Shown here: one piece after another, positions 63,601-64,000 of the stretch
Layout: each line of letters begins with the position of its first letter
Numbering within the stretch: position 1 is the stretch's first letter
Origin: Winogradskyella marincola
GTDB lineage: Bacteria > Bacteroidota > Bacteroidia > Flavobacteriales > Flavobacteriaceae
NCBI RefSeq assembly: GCF_029624125.1
Contig: NZ_JARSBN010000008.1
Location: 1-64,000 of the forward strand
Direction: 5' to 3'
Length of the DNA: 64,000 nt
Made by a program: the position numbers and the translations under genes
The notes under the pieces: model-generated
Databases searched by the model: none
The model's input: the letters and a program-made list of their open reading frames with translations, nothing else
What the model was told of the DNA's origin: nothing

Positions 63601-64000
63601 ACTGGTCATAAATTCTGTAATCATAATTTTGAGGATATGCAAAACGGTTAAACAATCTAAAGTTAATAGTACCAAAACTGCTTCCACCATTTTTACTTAT
63701 TTTTCCGTAGTAAGAAGGCTTGTTAATAGGGTTAAAGTGCCACTTGTGCCCTCTAAATTCATCTAAAGACGCATCGTACATGCTTGCTAAAAGTTCAGCA
63801 GAGACTTTATCTCCTTTTGGTCCTTTAATTTTAAAACTCCAGGTTTCATCTTGTCCTGGCTGTAACTTATCTCTAAAGGTTGTGGTTTCAATCTCTAAAT
63901 CTGTTTTAGGATAAGGAACATTTACACTAAAGCTTTGATAAACATAACTGTTGTAAGCTGCAAAACTTGTGTGAACTTCAAAACCACCTAAGTCATCTTC
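60641..64000 (-). CDS. Very large alpha-2-macroglobulin-like protein with carboxypeptidase-regulatory/TonB-plug-like segment (5' end outside window)
   Basis: The frame is open without a stop to base 64000 (1119 codons visible), so the ATG at 63781 is internal. From the visible N-terminus: an MG-type region (LEIETTTFRDKLQPGQDETW), then a CarboxypepD-regulatory-like domain (GNIITADDGQPLPGATIVIKG) ending in the SusC-like LDEVVVMGY, then the alpha-2-macroglobulin core (FFFPQLQTDEEGNVSFNFKA). The thioester motif is YPYDCNEQTFSR (CxEQ kept); the C-terminal domains end in VYVFEYDLRVNNTGD. Such proteins trap or guard against proteases in the cell envelope. Three short stretches look like intergenic repeats read in frame (61413-61440, 61883-61909, 62632-62656). 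Confidence 0.85.
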   Translation of the reverse strand, partial: EDDLGGFEVHTSFAAYNSYVYQSFSVNVPYPKTDLEIETTTFRDKLQPGQDETWSFKIKGPKGDKVSAELLASMYDASLDEFRGHKWHFNPINKPSYYGKISKNGGSSFGTINFRLFNRFAYPQNYDYRIYDQLNWYGFSFDGSHNYARKMYLRSKYANVPSYFTSKKQSDIKDGFIKGNIITADDGQPLPGATIVIKGSNKGAQTDFDGNFSIEAKKGDVITISYIGMKPLDITVSDDNFYDIGLIMDSDALDEVVVMGYATKTKVAYTGTATIADDGRYDYVSSPEAKLSMDYRDGDKRTEAGYLNLNGDLVIEEDSIQSNKQLDLENIQIRKNLNETAFFFPQLQTDEEGNVSFNFKAPEALTKWKLQLLAHTKTLESSVKQLETVTQKELMVMPNSPRFLREGDQITISTKIANLTEKELSGVAQLILTNPITGEDISANLLSSSPLGKSEGASFSVDAKGNTQVSWKLNIPEGLQAVQYQIIAKAGDFSDGEQNALPVLSNRMLVTETLPIWVKSNETKTFTLDKLKDNTSTTLTNHKLILEMTSNPAWYAVQALPYLMEYPYDCNEQTFSRYYANALAQHIVTSNPKIEAVFNSWKSSDALLSNLEKNQELKSLLIQETPWLRDAQSETEQKKRIGLLFDLNKMNNELSSALNKLKQNQLPSGAWPWFNGGYANRFITQHIISGFGHLKQLNVTSSAVEMQMIQNAIQYLDTEFVKEYKDIRKYKKDADLSKDHLSYTQLHYMYVRSFYPEVEASKEVETIMDYYKSQMQKYWLKRSLYAKGLMTLTLHRMNDDATAGKILKSLKENSITSDELGMYWKANTSSWYWHQAPIETQALLIEAFSEVGTVIQSEAKNLENIDNLKIWLLKNKQTNKWETTKATTEAVYALLLQGSSWLEVTEMVDVKVGNETINPSTLDNVKVEAGTGYYKTSWTGEEIKAEQANVTISKKGDGIAWGALYWQYFEDLDKITSAETPLKLSKKLFLKTNTDKGEEISEITKNTKLNVGDLVRVRIELRSDRDMEFVHLKDMRAAGFEPINVLSQYKWQDGLGYYESTKDAATNFFMDYLPKGVYVFEYDLRVNNTGDMSNGISTIQSMYAPEFSSHSEGVRVTVE
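61413..61440 (-). repeat. Repeat-derived in-frame segment inside the A2M-like gene (1)
   Basis: Minus strand GTGATTCAAAGCGAAGCGAA followed by GAACC, read as VIQSEAKNLE. It matches in style a widespread flavobacterial intergenic repeat (from general knowledge). Confidence 0.5.
61883..61909. repeat. Repeat-derived in-frame segment inside the A2M-like gene (2)
   Basis: 27 bp identical except for two bases to 54204-54230 in the purK-purE gap; read in the gene as NVTSSAVEM. Forms the same hairpin with stem CATC/GATG. Confidence 0.75.
62632..62656. repeat. Repeat-derived in-frame segment inside the A2M-like gene (3)
   Basis: CCCCTTCTGACTTCCCCAAA followed by GGGGA, a hairpin TTCCCC-AAA-GGGGAA; read as SPLGKSEGAS in the gene. 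Style of a common flavobacterial repeat. Confidence 0.45.

Noticed and set aside
63582..63781. Start of the A2M-like gene at ATG 63781
   Set aside because: The frame continues without stop to base 64000 with family-like sequence, so this ATG is internal.
1..64000. CRISPR arrays, insertion sequences, prophage, rRNA
   Set aside because: No regularly spaced repeats, transposase, integrase or phage genes, and no rRNA sequence were seen on either strand.

Overview
The window is AT-rich chromosomal DNA of a member of the Bacteroidota, almost certainly family Flavobacteriaceae. The reasons are: gliding and type IX secretion genes (gldJ, porU, porV); promoters with the Bacteroidota -7 element TAnnTTTG instead of a sigma70 -10 box; a fused hypoxanthine phosphoribosyltransferase/adenylate kinase; a purK-purE pair; and short palindromic repeats of flavobacterial type. 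Genus cannot be fixed from sequence reading alone. I see no insertion sequence, prophage, integrase, CRISPR array or rRNA operon.

Layout. 1-7465: the 3' part of a PIF1-like helicase, an acyl-CoA dehydrogenase, anmK, a Glu/Leu/Phe/Val-type dehydrogenase and an NhaD antiporter. 7530-15277: an ExbB/ExbD/TonB-like energy module, folC, a mini-GrpE-like protein with a large divergent Hsp70, and a convergent unknown membrane protein. 15278-15662: a tRNA-Val region. 15663-24168: murF, gldJ, porU, porV (cell wall, gliding and T9SS). 24243-29171: cytidine deaminase, PDH E1 alpha and E2, a lipoprotein M28 peptidase and an SDR. 29385-32510: a divergent module of a small lipoprotein, a membrane protein and a vWA lipoprotein. 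32600-39873: a SprT-like protein, mannose-1-P guanylyltransferase, a DUF389 protein, an MlaFE-type ABC pair, a PafA-type phosphatase and a nuclease. 39914-46086: a lipoprotein, a GT2, a methyltransferase and a KAS III-like protein, then gcvP. 46209-51407: a UbiA-like protein, an ECF-type sigma with a tiny zinc-finger partner, and a GbsR-type regulator with a three-gene membrane protein/desaturase-like/methyltransferase operon. 51434-60448: M3 peptidase, purE, purK, the hpt-adk fusion, obgE, a K+ channel, a DUF4136 lipoprotein, an SDR and DoxX. 60641-64000: a very large alpha-2-macroglobulin-like protein that runs off the window.

Most of this is housekeeping. The best candidate for an undescribed system is the GbsR-controlled lipid-type operon at 47913-50641. 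A 26-bp palindrome (AAACTTTCAA-N6-TTGAAAGTTT) lies over the regulator's own -33 region, and a second copy with identical arms lies just upstream of the operon. The operon couples a small four-helix membrane protein, a desaturase fold whose central histidine box is replaced, and a SAM methyltransferase. Other points of note are the mini-GrpE/Hsp70 pair, the divergent vWA module with its 17-bp palindrome, three repeat-derived segments read in frame inside the alpha-2-macroglobulin gene, dispersed hairpins whose copies differ by compensatory changes, a candidate small RNA beside purE, and several start codons placed 5-6 nt after a -7 element, which suggests leaderless mRNAs.
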